Shown here: positions 7,711-17,000 of the stretch, in pieces
Layout: every line of letters starts with the position of its first letter
Numbering within the stretch: the stretch's first letter is position 1
Assembly (NCBI RefSeq): GCF_902804475.1
Contig: NZ_CADCSU010000096.1
Location: 1-32,498 of the forward strand
From: Flavobacterium bizetiae
GTDB taxonomy: Bacteria; Bacteroidota; Bacteroidia; Flavobacteriales; Flavobacteriaceae
Direction of reading: 5' to 3'
Length of the DNA stretch: 32,498 nt
Notes under the pieces: model-generated
Databases searched by the model: none
Seen by the model: only the letters and a program-made list of their open reading frames with translations
What the model was told of the DNA's origin: nothing
Translations under genes and position numbers: made by a program

Positions 7711-9819
7711 ATGTCTAATAATCTCCTGGAAACCCCAATCGAATACTTAAAAGGTGTTGGCCCAAGTCGCGGTCAATTGCTTCGTAAGGAATTGGGTATT
7801 CATAAATACAGGGATTTAGTTAATTTTTTTCCGAACCGATATATCGACAGAACGCGTTATTATAAGATAAACGAACTGCAAAATACCGGTGCCGAAGTTC
7901 AGATTATTGGAAAAATCATCAATATAAAAACAGTCGAATTTGCTAAAAACAAAAAAAGACTGGTGGCCACTTTCGTGGATGATACCGGGCAAATTGACTT
8001 AAACTGGTTTCAGGGCCACAAATGGATTCGGGAAAGTTTAAAACTCAATGAAGTTTGTGTTATTTTTGGAAAATGTTCGCTTTACGGAAGTCAGTTTAGT
8101 ATGGCGCATCCCGAAATTGAATTGTTGAGCGAGCACGAAAAAAGCCTTCGTTCTGCCATGCAGCCTGTTTATCCTTCAACTGAAACCCTGACAAATAGAG
8201 GGATTTCAAATCGTACGATTAATAAGATGATGGAGCAATTGTTTCTTGAAACACAGGCATTATTTACAGAAACTTTTCCTCCTTATTTAATAGAAGAATT
8301 AAAGCTAATTTCGAAAAGAGCTGCTTTATTCAACATACATTTTCCTAAAAGCACTGACGCTTTGGCGAAAGCCCAATTTCGATTGAAATTTGAAGAATTG
8401 TTCTTTATTCAGTTGCAATTGATTACTAAAAACCTCATTAGAAAACACAAAATAAAAGGTCATCCTTTTACAAAAGTGGGGGAGTTTTTTAATGATTTTT
8501 ACCAGCATCATTTGCCGTTTCAACTTACAAACGCTCAAAAACGAGTGGTAAAAGAAATTCGTTCAGACATGGGTAGTAATGCCCAAATGAACCGATTACT
8601 ACAAGGAGACGTAGGTTCAGGAAAAACAATTGTGGCTTTTTTGAGCATGCTTCTGGCTATCGACAATGGTTTTCAGGCTTGTTTGATGGCGCCAACAGAA
8701 ATTCTTGCCAATCAGCATTTTATTGGATTATCTGAGTTGGCTCAAACTTTAAACCTTAATATAAAAATATTAACCGGATCTACTAAAATTGCAGCGCGAA
8801 GAATAATTCACGAGGAACTCGAAAACGGAAGTTTACATATTCTTATTGGTACTCATGCTTTACTTGAAGACAAAGTAAAATTTCAGAACTTAGGTTTGGC
8901 CGTAATTGACGAACAACATCGTTTTGGAGTAGAACAAAGATCGAAATTGTGGAAGAAAAACGACATTCCGCCACACGTTTTGGTCATGACCGCCACTCCT
9001 ATCCCGAGAACTTTAGCGATGAGTTTATACGGAGATTTAGATATTTCGGTAATTGATGAGTTGCCTCCGGGCAGAAAACCCATTCAGACTGTACATCGTT
9101 TTGATAGTAACCGATTGAAGGTGTGGAAATTCCTAAGGGATGAAATTGCTTTGGGAAGACAAATTTATATCGTTTATCCGTTGATTCAGGAATCTGAAAA
9201 AATGGATTACAAGGATTTAATGGACGGTTACGAAAGTATATCACGTGATTTTCCATTACCTCAATATTCGATTTCGATCTTGCACGGCAAAATGAAACCT
9301 GCTGATAAAGATGCCGAAATGAAACGTTTCTCTGAAGGAAAAACGAACATTATGGTGGCGACTACTGTAATTGAAGTAGGTGTAAATGTACCTAACGCGA
9401 GTGTAATGATTATTGAAAGCGCAGAACGTTTTGGATTGTCTCAACTACACCAATTGCGTGGCCGTGTAGGTCGTGGTGCCGAACAAAGTTATTGTATTTT
9501 AATGACAGGCCACAAATTAAGTGACGACAGTAAAACCCGAATGCAAACCATGGTGCAAACCAATGATGGTTTCGAAATTGCCGAAGTAGACCTTAAACTA
9601 CGTGGCCCGGGAGATTTAATGGGAACGCAGCAAAGTGGTGTTTTGAACCTTCAAATTGCTGATATTGTTCGCGATCGCGAGATTTTAGGCCTCGCCAGAA
9701 ACTACGCCATGAAAATCTTAAAAGAAGACGGTCCTTTGCAAAAACCAGAACACGCGATACTAAAAGCTGTTTTTATCGAGCTCACGAAGAAGAAAAATAT
9801 TTGGAATTATATTAGTTAA
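7711..9819 (+). CDS. recG: ATP-dependent DNA helicase RecG
   Basis: RecG is a superfamily 2 helicase that regresses stalled replication forks and branch-migrates Holliday junctions. At 702 aa it is close to the E. coli length (693). The N-terminal helix-hairpin and OB-fold wedge domain (about residues 1-160: LKGVGPSRGQLLRKELG, FPNRYIDRT) is intact. Walker A, GDVGSGKT, lies near residue 300 and the DEQH box (IDEQHRFGVEQR) near residue 400. MTATPIPRTLAMS is motif III and QLRGRVGRG is motif VI. The C-terminal hook (DLKLRGPGDLMGTQQSG) is present. The ATG at 7711 gives the family N-terminus. It is monocistronic, with a palindromic junction downstream. Confidence 0.97.
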   Translation: MSNNLLETPIEYLKGVGPSRGQLLRKELGIHKYRDLVNFFPNRYIDRTRYYKINELQNTGAEVQIIGKIINIKTVEFAKNKKRLVATFVDDTGQIDLNWFQGHKWIRESLKLNEVCVIFGKCSLYGSQFSMAHPEIELLSEHEKSLRSAMQPVYPSTETLTNRGISNRTINKMMEQLFLETQALFTETFPPYLIEELKLISKRAALFNIHFPKSTDALAKAQFRLKFEELFFIQLQLITKNLIRKHKIKGHPFTKVGEFFNDFYQHHLPFQLTNAQKRVVKEIRSDMGSNAQMNRLLQGDVGSGKTIVAFLSMLLAIDNGFQACLMAPTEILANQHFIGLSELAQTLNLNIKILTGSTKIAARRIIHEELENGSLHILIGTHALLEDKVKFQNLGLAVIDEQHRFGVEQRSKLWKKNDIPPHVLVMTATPIPRTLAMSLYGDLDISVIDELPPGRKPIQTVHRFDSNRLKVWKFLRDEIALGRQIYIVYPLIQESEKMDYKDLMDGYESISRDFPLPQYSISILHGKMKPADKDAEMKRFSEGKTNIMVATTVIEVGVNVPNASVMIIESAERFGLSQLHQLRGRVGRGAEQSYCILMTGHKLSDDSKTRMQTMVQTNDGFEIAEVDLKLRGPGDLMGTQQSGVLNLQIADIVRDREILGLARNYAMKILKEDGPLQKPEHAILKAVFIELTKKKNIWNYIS

Positions 9820-10160
9820 GGTTCTAAGGCTCTAAGTTGCTAAGGTTCTGAGTTTTCTTTGTAGAGGCGCACAGCAGTGCGTCTAACACGGGGTATGAGT
9901 AATTGGAACGTAAACGCGCTGATGTGCGTTTCTATAGAAAAATATTTTGAATGTCTCTGTTTTCTTAAAATAACAAAAAACAAAAAGGAAAAAAACTTAG
10001 AACCTTAGCAACTTAGAAACTCAGAAGCTTAGAAAAAAATATACTTCACTGCAATAATCTAAACATTCAATAACTTTTTCAGGGTGATTTAGATTTGTTG
10101 GGGGACAAATTTTAAGTTTGAATTTTCAGTTACGCAATGAAGCATATAGTATTGTATTGC
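9820..10160. repeat. convergent-junction palindrome with two REP-like hairpins
   Basis: This 341-bp gap has no gene. A left arm (9818-9852) is made of degenerate words such as GGTTCTAAGG and AAGTTGCTAAGG. The right arm (about 9995-10033) is its reverse complement, with a perfect 19-nt core at 9831-9849 and 9999-10017. Between them lie two hairpins with 8-bp stems and 4-nt loops. The first is at 9865-9884 (AGGCGCAC, loop AGCA, GTGCGTCT). The second is at 9912-9931 (AAACGCGC, loop TGAT, GTGCGTTT). The second is a diverged copy of the first in inverted orientation. The outer part 10036-10160 is AT-rich and I see nothing in it. The element could end transcription of recG and of the PAS gene. The hairpins resemble REP sequences mobilised by REP-associated tyrosine transposases. 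Confidence 0.7.
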
Positions 10161-10763
10161 TTATTTTTTAGGCGTGGTTTTCTTTTCGAATAATCCGCTA
10201 AAAAGACCTTTGCTTATTTTATTTTTATCATCTTTTCCGGTTGCGATCAGATGATCAACATATTCGTTGTACGTTTTTTTTCGCTCTTCGAGAAAACCTA
10301 TTAAGTAATCTTCTGAAGCGCCGAGACCGCTAACTTCTTCGATATGAAGCAGTTTTTTATATAAAGGCTCGATAAACTTGGTTATGATTTCTTCAGGAAC
10401 TGATTTGCGGGTACCAAAATAACCGGCAATTTCGCCATCGCCATCAGCAATTATTTTAAAATCGGTCACTACCCAATAATACCTTCCGGTCTTCGACATG
10501 TTTTTAATAATTACATGGATATTCTCGCTCGATTTTATGCTATCCCACATAAATTTAAAAATCACTTTAGGCATATCAGGATGACGTATAACATTGTGAG
10601 GCTGACCAATTAGCTCATGTTCGTCATATCCTGATACGTCAATAAAGTTTTCGTTAGCATATAAAATAGTTCCTTTTGTGTCTGTTTTACTTAATAATAC
10701 TTTAGTTTTATTCCAATCAACTTCTCTGTCTGATGGAGTCGGGCGATTAAATCTGATATCCAT
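10161..10763 (-). CDS. Aer-like PAS domain protein without an output domain
   Basis: 200 aa and soluble. Residues about 20-120 form a PAS domain of the Aer (energy taxis) subtype. YANENFIDVSGYDEHELIGQPHN is followed by the signature RHPDMP (60-65), then MSKTGRYYWVVTDFKII and GYFGTRKS. In Aer this domain binds FAD and senses redox state, and the RHPDMP segment is its hallmark. The C-terminal 80 residues are helical (IEPLYKKLLHIEE, LEERKKTYNEYVDHLIATG) and end in a basic tail. No kinase, HAMP, MCP or GGDEF domain follows. It lies 89 nt downstream of the membrane sensor gene on the same strand, probably in one operon, and may be its soluble partner. Cofactor binding is inferred from the subtype. 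Confidence 0.85.
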   Translation of the reverse strand: MDIRFNRPTPSDREVDWNKTKVLLSKTDTKGTILYANENFIDVSGYDEHELIGQPHNVIRHPDMPKVIFKFMWDSIKSSENIHVIIKNMSKTGRYYWVVTDFKIIADGDGEIAGYFGTRKSVPEEIITKFIEPLYKKLLHIEEVSGLGASEDYLIGFLEERKKTYNEYVDHLIATGKDDKNKISKGLFSGLFEKKTTPKK

Positions 10764-10852
10764 AATTTTTGTATTTTAAATTAATATGCAATTGTATTTT
10801 GCGTATAAACTGAGGCCTGTAAAGTATTGTATAATTAAGTTTTATATATCGA

Positions 10853-11713
10853 TTAACTTTGGCCTCTGCTATTTGTTGATTTAACGTGAATATCATTCAC
10901 TAAATCGTCAATTTTTTTAGCACTTTCTCTCATCATTTCCAGATAGCTCAAAAGCTGATCATTATCTGTATGTCCTTTAGAAACATCAATAAGTTTTAAA
11001 ACTGAATTAACAGGCATTTTTAAATCAAGAGTAGTTCTGTGAATGAAATCATTGTAATCTTTTGTAGCGCTCATCGAACTGTATTTTGCAGAAGCTAGTT
11101 TGATGTTTTCTAATTCATACTCATCAGAAATTTTCGAAATATGATTTTGGCTGTGTTCTTTAAAATAATACGCCCAATATCCGTTCATGAAGAAAACAAC
11201 TGCGGCTAAAACGACATGAATAATAAAAGTTTCTAAATCGAAATTGACCTGCGAAAAATACAATTGTAATCCTTTTGGATCCGTATAAATATAGTTTTGC
11301 ATATACGCCAAAGCACCGTGATGCAAAACCACCAAAAGTGTAAGCGGAATTTGCAGCTTCCAGTTTTGATAGATAATTAAAATAGTGCTGGCAATAAAAA
11401 CTGTAAAATGCATTTCGAATAATCCGTGCATCTGATAGATATACTGCGCCATAAATATCGCCAGAACAACCGCTAAAACGTATTGATAAAAATTAGAATT
11501 TTTAATGAAAAATTTAGCCGAATAGTACAATAAAAGATTCAATGTCCCTACTCCAACTCCAATTTCAAATGTGTCGTACTTAAAGGCTAATGCAATTCCA
11601 AGAAGGAAATAAATAGCAAGAACATAATTGATAATCGTATCTGATTTTTGTGTCATCGTAGACATAAAATTGTGCAGATAATCACGTTCATTCAAACTGG
11701 CTTTTGTTTTCAT
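10853..11713 (-). CDS. six-helix membrane sensor with degenerate histidine-kinase dimerisation helix
   Basis: 286 aa. Residues about 28-185 form roughly six membrane helices. They include HGLFEMHF (His96, Glu100, His102), LHHG (His131, His132) and IIH (His166). This pattern is like the membrane input domain of some proteobacterial chemoreceptors and GGDEF proteins. After a short coiled linker, residues 219-275 align with a HisKA dimerisation domain. LDLKMPV (229-235) stands where kinases have HELRTPL, so the phospho-acceptor His is Leu229, while the Pro is kept (P234). No ATP-binding domain follows. It is therefore not a working histidine kinase as it stands. The gene starts 31 nt after the redoxin gene and precedes the PAS gene. 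It may be a dimeric signalling scaffold. Confidence 0.75.
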   Translation of the reverse strand: MKTKASLNERDYLHNFMSTMTQKSDTIINYVLAIYFLLGIALAFKYDTFEIGVGVGTLNLLLYYSAKFFIKNSNFYQYVLAVVLAIFMAQYIYQMHGLFEMHFTVFIASTILIIYQNWKLQIPLTLLVVLHHGALAYMQNYIYTDPKGLQLYFSQVNFDLETFIIHVVLAAVVFFMNGYWAYYFKEHSQNHISKISDEYELENIKLASAKYSSMSATKDYNDFIHRTTLDLKMPVNSVLKLIDVSKGHTDNDQLLSYLEMMRESAKKIDDLVNDIHVKSTNSRGQS

Positions 11714-11744
11714 AAATTAAAGAGATTTAGGTTAAGAAATAGAT

Positions 11745-12341
11745 TTATTTAGTGCATTTTGGTAGCGAACATCCATAAGCTCTCAGAGCTAAAGCATCAA
11801 ACGAAGGGGTCTTGGTTTGTTTTAATAAAGCGTCAATTGCCATTTGCGCATAATTACTGTCTTCATTGGTGCAATATCTTGTTTTGTTGTAGTTTCCGCG
11901 GTAATACAAATCTCCCGAAGTATCAATAATAACAGCCTGAGGCGTAGAAAAAACACCACAGCTTTTGGCTATGCCTTCATCAAAATAAACGGGGATTTTA
12001 GCATCAAATTTCTCCTGAATTTCTTCTATCGTAAAGTTCTTTAGTTTATTAAGAACCACAATCTTAAAATTTACCTGATCTCCGTATTTCTTAATCAAAC
12101 CACTTACATGAGGAATATTAAAGCGGGAACAAGGGCAGTCAGGATTAAAAAAGTGAATAAAAACTGGTCTGGTATCTGTAGAGCAACACTTCAGATCAAT
12201 TTTACTTCCCATGGCTATATCATGGTAGTTTTTAGGAACTGGTGTAGGTAAACTATATTTAAATTCGTTTTGCCAGAATAAAACTGAAATAGCAGCGCAC
12301 AACAATAGCATCCATAAGCCAACAAGTAATTTTCTTAGCAT
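11745..12341 (-). CDS. membrane-anchored redoxin (thioredoxin-like fold) with CPC motif
   Basis: 198 aa. Residues 6-23 form an N-terminal membrane anchor or uncleaved signal, placing the rest in the periplasm. The thioredoxin-like core runs from VFIHFFNPDCPCSRF (about 60-74) through IVVLNKL to FSTPQAVIID, where Pro134 is the cis-proline, and DLYYRGNY. The active site is CPC (Cys69 and Cys71), with one residue between the cysteines instead of the usual CxxC. The C-terminus has YCT (157) and YGCSLPKC (191, 196), so six or more cysteines may form extra disulfides. It looks like the DUF6436/AhpC-TSA-like redoxins. The two sensor genes follow within 31 and 89 nt. A link between redox state and the PAS protein is attractive but only inferred. 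Confidence 0.8.
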   Translation of the reverse strand: MLRKLLVGLWMLLLCAAISVLFWQNEFKYSLPTPVPKNYHDIAMGSKIDLKCCSTDTRPVFIHFFNPDCPCSRFNIPHVSGLIKKYGDQVNFKIVVLNKLKNFTIEEIQEKFDAKIPVYFDEGIAKSCGVFSTPQAVIIDTSGDLYYRGNYNKTRYCTNEDSNYAQMAIDALLKQTKTPSFDALALRAYGCSLPKCTK

Positions 12342-12750
12342 AAAAGGCAGATTTTAGGGTTACAATAAAAAAATGTTTAAACGATTGTTAAATAATTTAT
12401 TTTAATATGAAATAATTTTAACTTAAAAACAAATAAAAAACCTACACATTTTATCGCTTAATACCCAAAAACATTACTATTCGTACAAAAAAATCATCAT
12501 TTTGTTTAAGCATATCAATGTTACGAATAAAATCGATAAACTGCAAAAAAAATCAGACAAAATGCTAAAATTTTCATAAAAGAAAGAATAAGATTACTTT
12601 ATATAAATTTTTCAAGTAAAAATACGTAAGCAAAAACATATAAAAATGACTAAAACACACACTAAAAGATAGTTAGCGAAAATCATAAAAATAAAAATCA
12701 TAAAATAAATTCAACACGATTAAACCATTTTACAGAAAGCATATCTAATT

Positions 12751-12776
12751 ACAAAAAAACGGCGGATACCGCTGTT
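12751..12776 (-). terminator. hairpin plus T-run on the minus strand, no gene assigned
   Basis: On the minus strand AACAGCGG, loop TAT, CCGCCGTT (8-bp stem with one G-U pair) is followed directly by a run of seven T. This is a standard intrinsic terminator pointing away from the RND operon. No annotated minus-strand gene lies just upstream of it. It would end a short leftward transcript or attenuate a long leader of the redoxin operon. Confidence 0.5.
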
Positions 12777-12849
12777 AAAAGACATTTAAAATTAATATTA
12801 TACAAGTGTTAAATAAAACCCAACATCTTTCGTTTTCGTTTCAAAAAGT

Positions 12850-12857
12850 TAAATTTG
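12850..12857 (+). promoter_or_regulatory. candidate -7 box of the RND efflux operon
   Basis: TAAATTTG matches TAnnTTTG and lies 46 nt before the adaptor start codon. The -33 region is TTTCG-rich without a clear TTG, so this is a partial match. Confidence 0.4.
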
Positions 12858-12903
12858 TAGGCTTACTAAAAACACATACCCAAAAAACATTTACCTCAAT
12901 TTT

Positions 12904-13965
12904 ATGAAAGTAAAAAACCTTATTTATGCCTTGCTGATTATATGCATCGGAGGATTTATAACCTATAGAATAGTTTCTAATAAAAAGAAAAACGAAGAAT
13001 CTAAAAATTTTGGCGGCAAGGATAAGCCAACTACAGTTACAGGCATTGTTGTAAAAACAGCTACTTTCGATAATAACCTGTCACTTTCAGGATCTATTGA
13101 GGCAAATGAACAAATCGAAATTCACAGTGAGGTTTCGGGAATTGTTGAAGGAATTTATTTTACTGAAGGTAGTTTTGTAAATAAAGGTCAGGTTCTTTTT
13201 AAGGTAAATGATATTGAACTTAAAGCACAATTAAGACAGGCAGTAACCAAAGAAGGTCTGGCTGCTGAAAACGAAAGAAGAGCAAAATTATTACTTCAGA
13301 AAGAAGCGATAAGTCAGGAAGAATTTGATATTGCAAATGCTGATTATGCTTCGATGAAAGCACAAACGCAATTAATAAAAGCTCAAATTGCAAAAACTTC
13401 GGTAAAAGCGCCATTCTCAGGTAAAATTGGTTTGCGCTCTATATCTCCGGGAACGTATATTACGCCAACCGTTTTGGTGGCTAAATTGGTAAATACAGGA
13501 AAATTAAAAATTACATTTTCAATCCCTGAAAAATATGCTGCACAAGTAAAATCAGGTTCAACAATCGATTTTTCGGTTTCGGGATCAGATAAAGTATACA
13601 ATGCTAAAATTTATGCCATCGAACCGGAAGTTGAAGTTGCTACCCGTACTTTAAAAATTCGCGCTATTGCAGATAATATTGACGGAAAACTTTTCCCTGG
13701 AACTTTTGCTGATGTAAAATTACCATTAAACATCATCAAAGACGCTATTGTTGTTCCAACTGAAGCTATTATTCCGGTACAAAGCGGTAAAAAAGTTTAT
13801 ATTGCCAATATGGGCAAAGCCAAAGAAGTAATGGTTGATGCTGCTACAAGAACTGATTCTTCTATTTTGATTTTGTCAGGATTAAAAGCCGGAGATACTT
13901 TGATTACCAGCGGTGTAATGTCGTTAAAAAATGAAGCGCCAATAAAAGTTCAAGTAAAAAAATAG
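12904..13965 (+). CDS. RND efflux pump periplasmic adaptor subunit (membrane fusion protein)
   Basis: 353 aa. It bridges the inner-membrane pump and the outer-membrane channel. Residues 5-24 are an N-terminal membrane anchor. I see no lipobox at a plausible distance, so it is probably anchored by the helix. The order is that of the HlyD/AcrA family: beta and lipoyl half (NLSLSGSIEANEQIEIHSEVSGIVEGIYFTEG in pieces, about 58-90), a short alpha-helical hairpin (100-160, LRQAVTKEGLAAENERRAKLL and ISQEEFDIANADY), then the second lipoyl half (SVKAPFSGKIGLRSISPGTYI). After this come the beta-barrel and membrane-proximal domain (VVPTEAIIPVQSGKKVYI). The pump gene follows 132 nt downstream and the channel gene after it. 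The short hairpin suggests pairing with a TolC-like partner, here encoded in cis. Confidence 0.93.
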   Translation: MKVKNLIYALLIICIGGFITYRIVSNKKKNEESKNFGGKDKPTTVTGIVVKTATFDNNLSLSGSIEANEQIEIHSEVSGIVEGIYFTEGSFVNKGQVLFKVNDIELKAQLRQAVTKEGLAAENERRAKLLLQKEAISQEEFDIANADYASMKAQTQLIKAQIAKTSVKAPFSGKIGLRSISPGTYITPTVLVAKLVNTGKLKITFSIPEKYAAQVKSGSTIDFSVSGSDKVYNAKIYAIEPEVEVATRTLKIRAIADNIDGKLFPGTFADVKLPLNIIKDAIVVPTEAIIPVQSGKKVYIANMGKAKEVMVDAATRTDSSILILSGLKAGDTLITSGVMSLKNEAPIKVQVKK

Positions 13966-14057
13966 ATTTTTTGAGTTATGAGTTTTGAATTATAAATTAT
14001 GAGTTTAGAAAATCTATTTTCTTTATTCTATAATCTAATATCTAAGCTCAAAAAATC
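13965..14057. repeat. long-range inverted repeat inside the RND operon
   Basis: In the 132-nt gap between adaptor and pump genes, GATTTTTTGAG (13965-13975) is exactly complementary to CTCAAAAAATC (14047-14057). The space between is filled with GAGTTTAGAAAATCT and TCTATAATCTAA words, themselves partly complementary, and TCTAAAATCTAAAAT words follow. It is the same kind of palindrome as at the other junctions but lies within an operon. It might tune pump expression relative to the adaptor. Confidence 0.45.
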
Positions 14058-14097
14058 AACAATCTAAACTCTAAAATCTAAAATCCTAAATCAAAAC

Positions 14098-17000
14098 ATG
14101 AGTTTATCAACTACTAGTATAAAAAGACCTGTTTTAACCATAGTACTGAATCTTTTGATTATTCTATTCGGTTTTATTGGTTATACCTTTTTGGGTGTTC
14201 GTGAATTTCCTTCGATCGATCCCGCACAGGTTTCTATTAGAACCAATTATACAGGAGCCAATTCTGATATTATAGAATCACAAATTACAGAACCCCTTGA
14301 AAAAGCAGTAAATGCAATTGACGGAATTCGAAACATTACATCATCAAGTAATCAGGGAAGCAGTAATATTACAATCGAGTTTAATCTGGATAAAAACTTA
14401 GAAGAAGCTGCAAATGATGTTCGTGACAAAGTTTCGCAGGCCGTTCGAAGTTTACCGCAGGATATTGATGCGCCGCCGGTAGTTTCTAAAGCCGATGCCG
14501 ATAGTGAATCTATTATTTCGATGACGGTTCAGAGTGACACCAGAAGCTCTCTGGAATTAAGTGATTATGCAGAAAATGTAATTTCACAGCGATTAGAAAC
14601 GATTCCCGGAGTAAGTGGAGTTCAAATCTGGGGGCAAAAACGTTACGCGATGCGTTTGTGGATCGATCCTGTAAAACTAACCGCTTACGGCTGTACAGTT
14701 GCAGAAGTTCGTGATGCATTAAACGCTCAAAATGTCGAATTGCCTTCTGGAAAACTAACCGGAAATAATACTGAATTGACTGTAAAAACAATCGGGAATT
14801 TATCTACACCTGAAGAATTTAATAATATTATCATTCGAACAGACGGAGATAAAATTGTTCGTTTAAGCGATGTTGGAGGTGCTGAATTAGGACCTGAAAA
14901 TATCGAAACTTCTTTAACATCATCAGGACTTCCGATGATCGGGTTAGCGATTGTACCAATGCCCGGTGCTAATTACCTTGATATTTCAAAAGAATTTTAT
15001 AAAAAATATGATGCCCTAAAGAAAGATCTTCCAAAGGACATCAAATTAAACATTGCACTTGATAATACGTTATTCGTAAAGAAATCAGTACTTGAAGTTG
15101 CTGAAACTTTAGGAATTTCGATTATTCTGGTAATCATTATTATTTATCTGTTTTTTAGAGACTGGGCAATTGCTTTTAGACCTTTAATTGATATTCCGGT
15201 ATCATTAATCGCGACATTTTTTATCATGTGGCTTTTTGGATTCTCTATAAATGTATTAACCCTTTTGGCTATTGTTTTAGCTACCGGTCTGGTGGTAGAT
15301 GACGGAATTGTAGTAACCGAAAATATCTTCAAAAAAGTCGAAGAAGGAATGTCTCCAATCGAAGCAGCTATCAAAGGTTCTAATGAAATTTTCTATGCTG
15401 TAATCTCGATTTCGGTAACACTTGCTGCGGTATTTTTGCCTGTAATTTTCTTAGAAGGTTTCGTAGGCCGACTCTTTAGGGAGTTTGGTGTCGTCATCGG
15501 TGCTGCGGTATTAATTTCGGCTTTTGTATCCCTGACTTTAACGCCAATGCTGAACGCTTATTTAATGAAAGGCGGAGAACAGAAAAAATCAAAATTCTAT
15601 ATTAAAACTGAACCGTTTTTCGAAAAATTAAATAGCGGATATGCTGAATCTTTAGCGCGTTTCATGGAGAAAAAATGGATCTCCTTCCCTATTCTGATTG
15701 CTTGTTTCGGATTGATTTATTTATTCTTTACCATATTACCAAAAGAAACGGCTCCGTATGATGACCGTAGTTCTGTAACGATGCGTATGACTACTCCTGA
15801 AGGTTCATCTTACGAATATACCAGCCGTTTTATGCAGGAAATGTCAAGATTGGTTGATGATTCTATTCCGGAGAAAAAAGTAAGTCTGGTAATTACAGCC
15901 GGAGGTTCGGGAGGTTCTGCAACAAATTCAGGTTTTATCAGGCTTTCATTAAAAGAACCGGATGAAAGATCCAGATCTCAAAAAGATATTGCTGATCAAT
16001 TAACCAAATGGACTAAAAAATATCCGGATGCTAAAACATCTGTAATTCAACAGCCTACAATTTCGGTAAACCGACGTGGAGGTTTGCCTATTCAGTATAT
16101 TATTCAGGCTCCTACTTTTGAAAAACTGAGAGAAAAAATTCCTGTTTTTATGGATGAAGTCGGTAAAAGTGATGTATTCTCTACGACTGATGTGAACTTG
16201 AAATTCAATAAACCGGAAATCAATGTAAGTATTGATCGTGCAAAAGCGGAGAGTTTAGGAATTTCGATTATGGATATTGCACAAACGCTGCAACTTTCTT
16301 TGAGCGGACAACGTTTTGGATATTTCATTAAAAACGGAAAACAATATCAGGTTATTGGACAGTTTGATCAAAAAGACCGTTCTAAACCGCTAGATTTGAC
16401 TTCAATATTTGTAAAAAGCAAAAACGGACAATTGATTCAGATGGATAACGTTGTAAAAGTCGAAGAACAAAGTAATCCGCCACAATTGTACCACAATAAC
16501 CGATACATGTCGGCAACGGTTTCTGCTGGTTTAGCGCCAGGAAAAAGTATCAGCGATGGTATTGAAGAAATGGACAGAATTAAAGCAAAAGTTCTGGATC
16601 AGAGTTTTACCACCGATTTAAGTGGAGAATCACGAGATTTTGTCGAAAGTAGCTCGAATACTTCTTTTGCTTTTGGATTGGCTTTATTATTAATATTTCT
16701 GATTCTTGCAGCGCAATTTGAGAGTTTTATCGATCCGCTTATTATTATTTTAACTGTGCCTATGGCGGTTGCAGGGGCTTTATTTTCGTTATGGTTATTC
16801 AATCAAACCTGGAATATCTTTAGTCAGATTGGTACCGTAATGCTTATTGGTCTGGTAACCAAAAATGGTATTTTGATTGTAGAATTTGCCAATCAGTTAC
16901 GAGAACAGGGAAAACCAAAAATGGAAGCCATACTTGAAGCTTCAGAAGCGCGTTTGCGTCCTATTTTAATGACGAGTTTGGCCATTGCTTTAGGAGCTTT

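Larger units (their letters stand above)
12342..12903. other. 562-bp AT-rich intergenic region between divergent operons
   Basis: No ORF of note is present on either strand. The only G+C-rich spot is a hairpin at 12758-12776, listed separately. A -7 box for the RND operon lies at 12850-12857. The rest is A/T runs, with no recognisable riboswitch, small RNA or repeat. The region must contain the promoter of the minus-strand redoxin operon, but I could not find a good TAnnTTTG on that strand. Confidence 0.6.

Noticed and set aside
12520..12570. Tiny plus-strand ORF before the RND operon
   Set aside because: Only about 16 codons, lysine- and isoleucine-rich, with no sign of coding.
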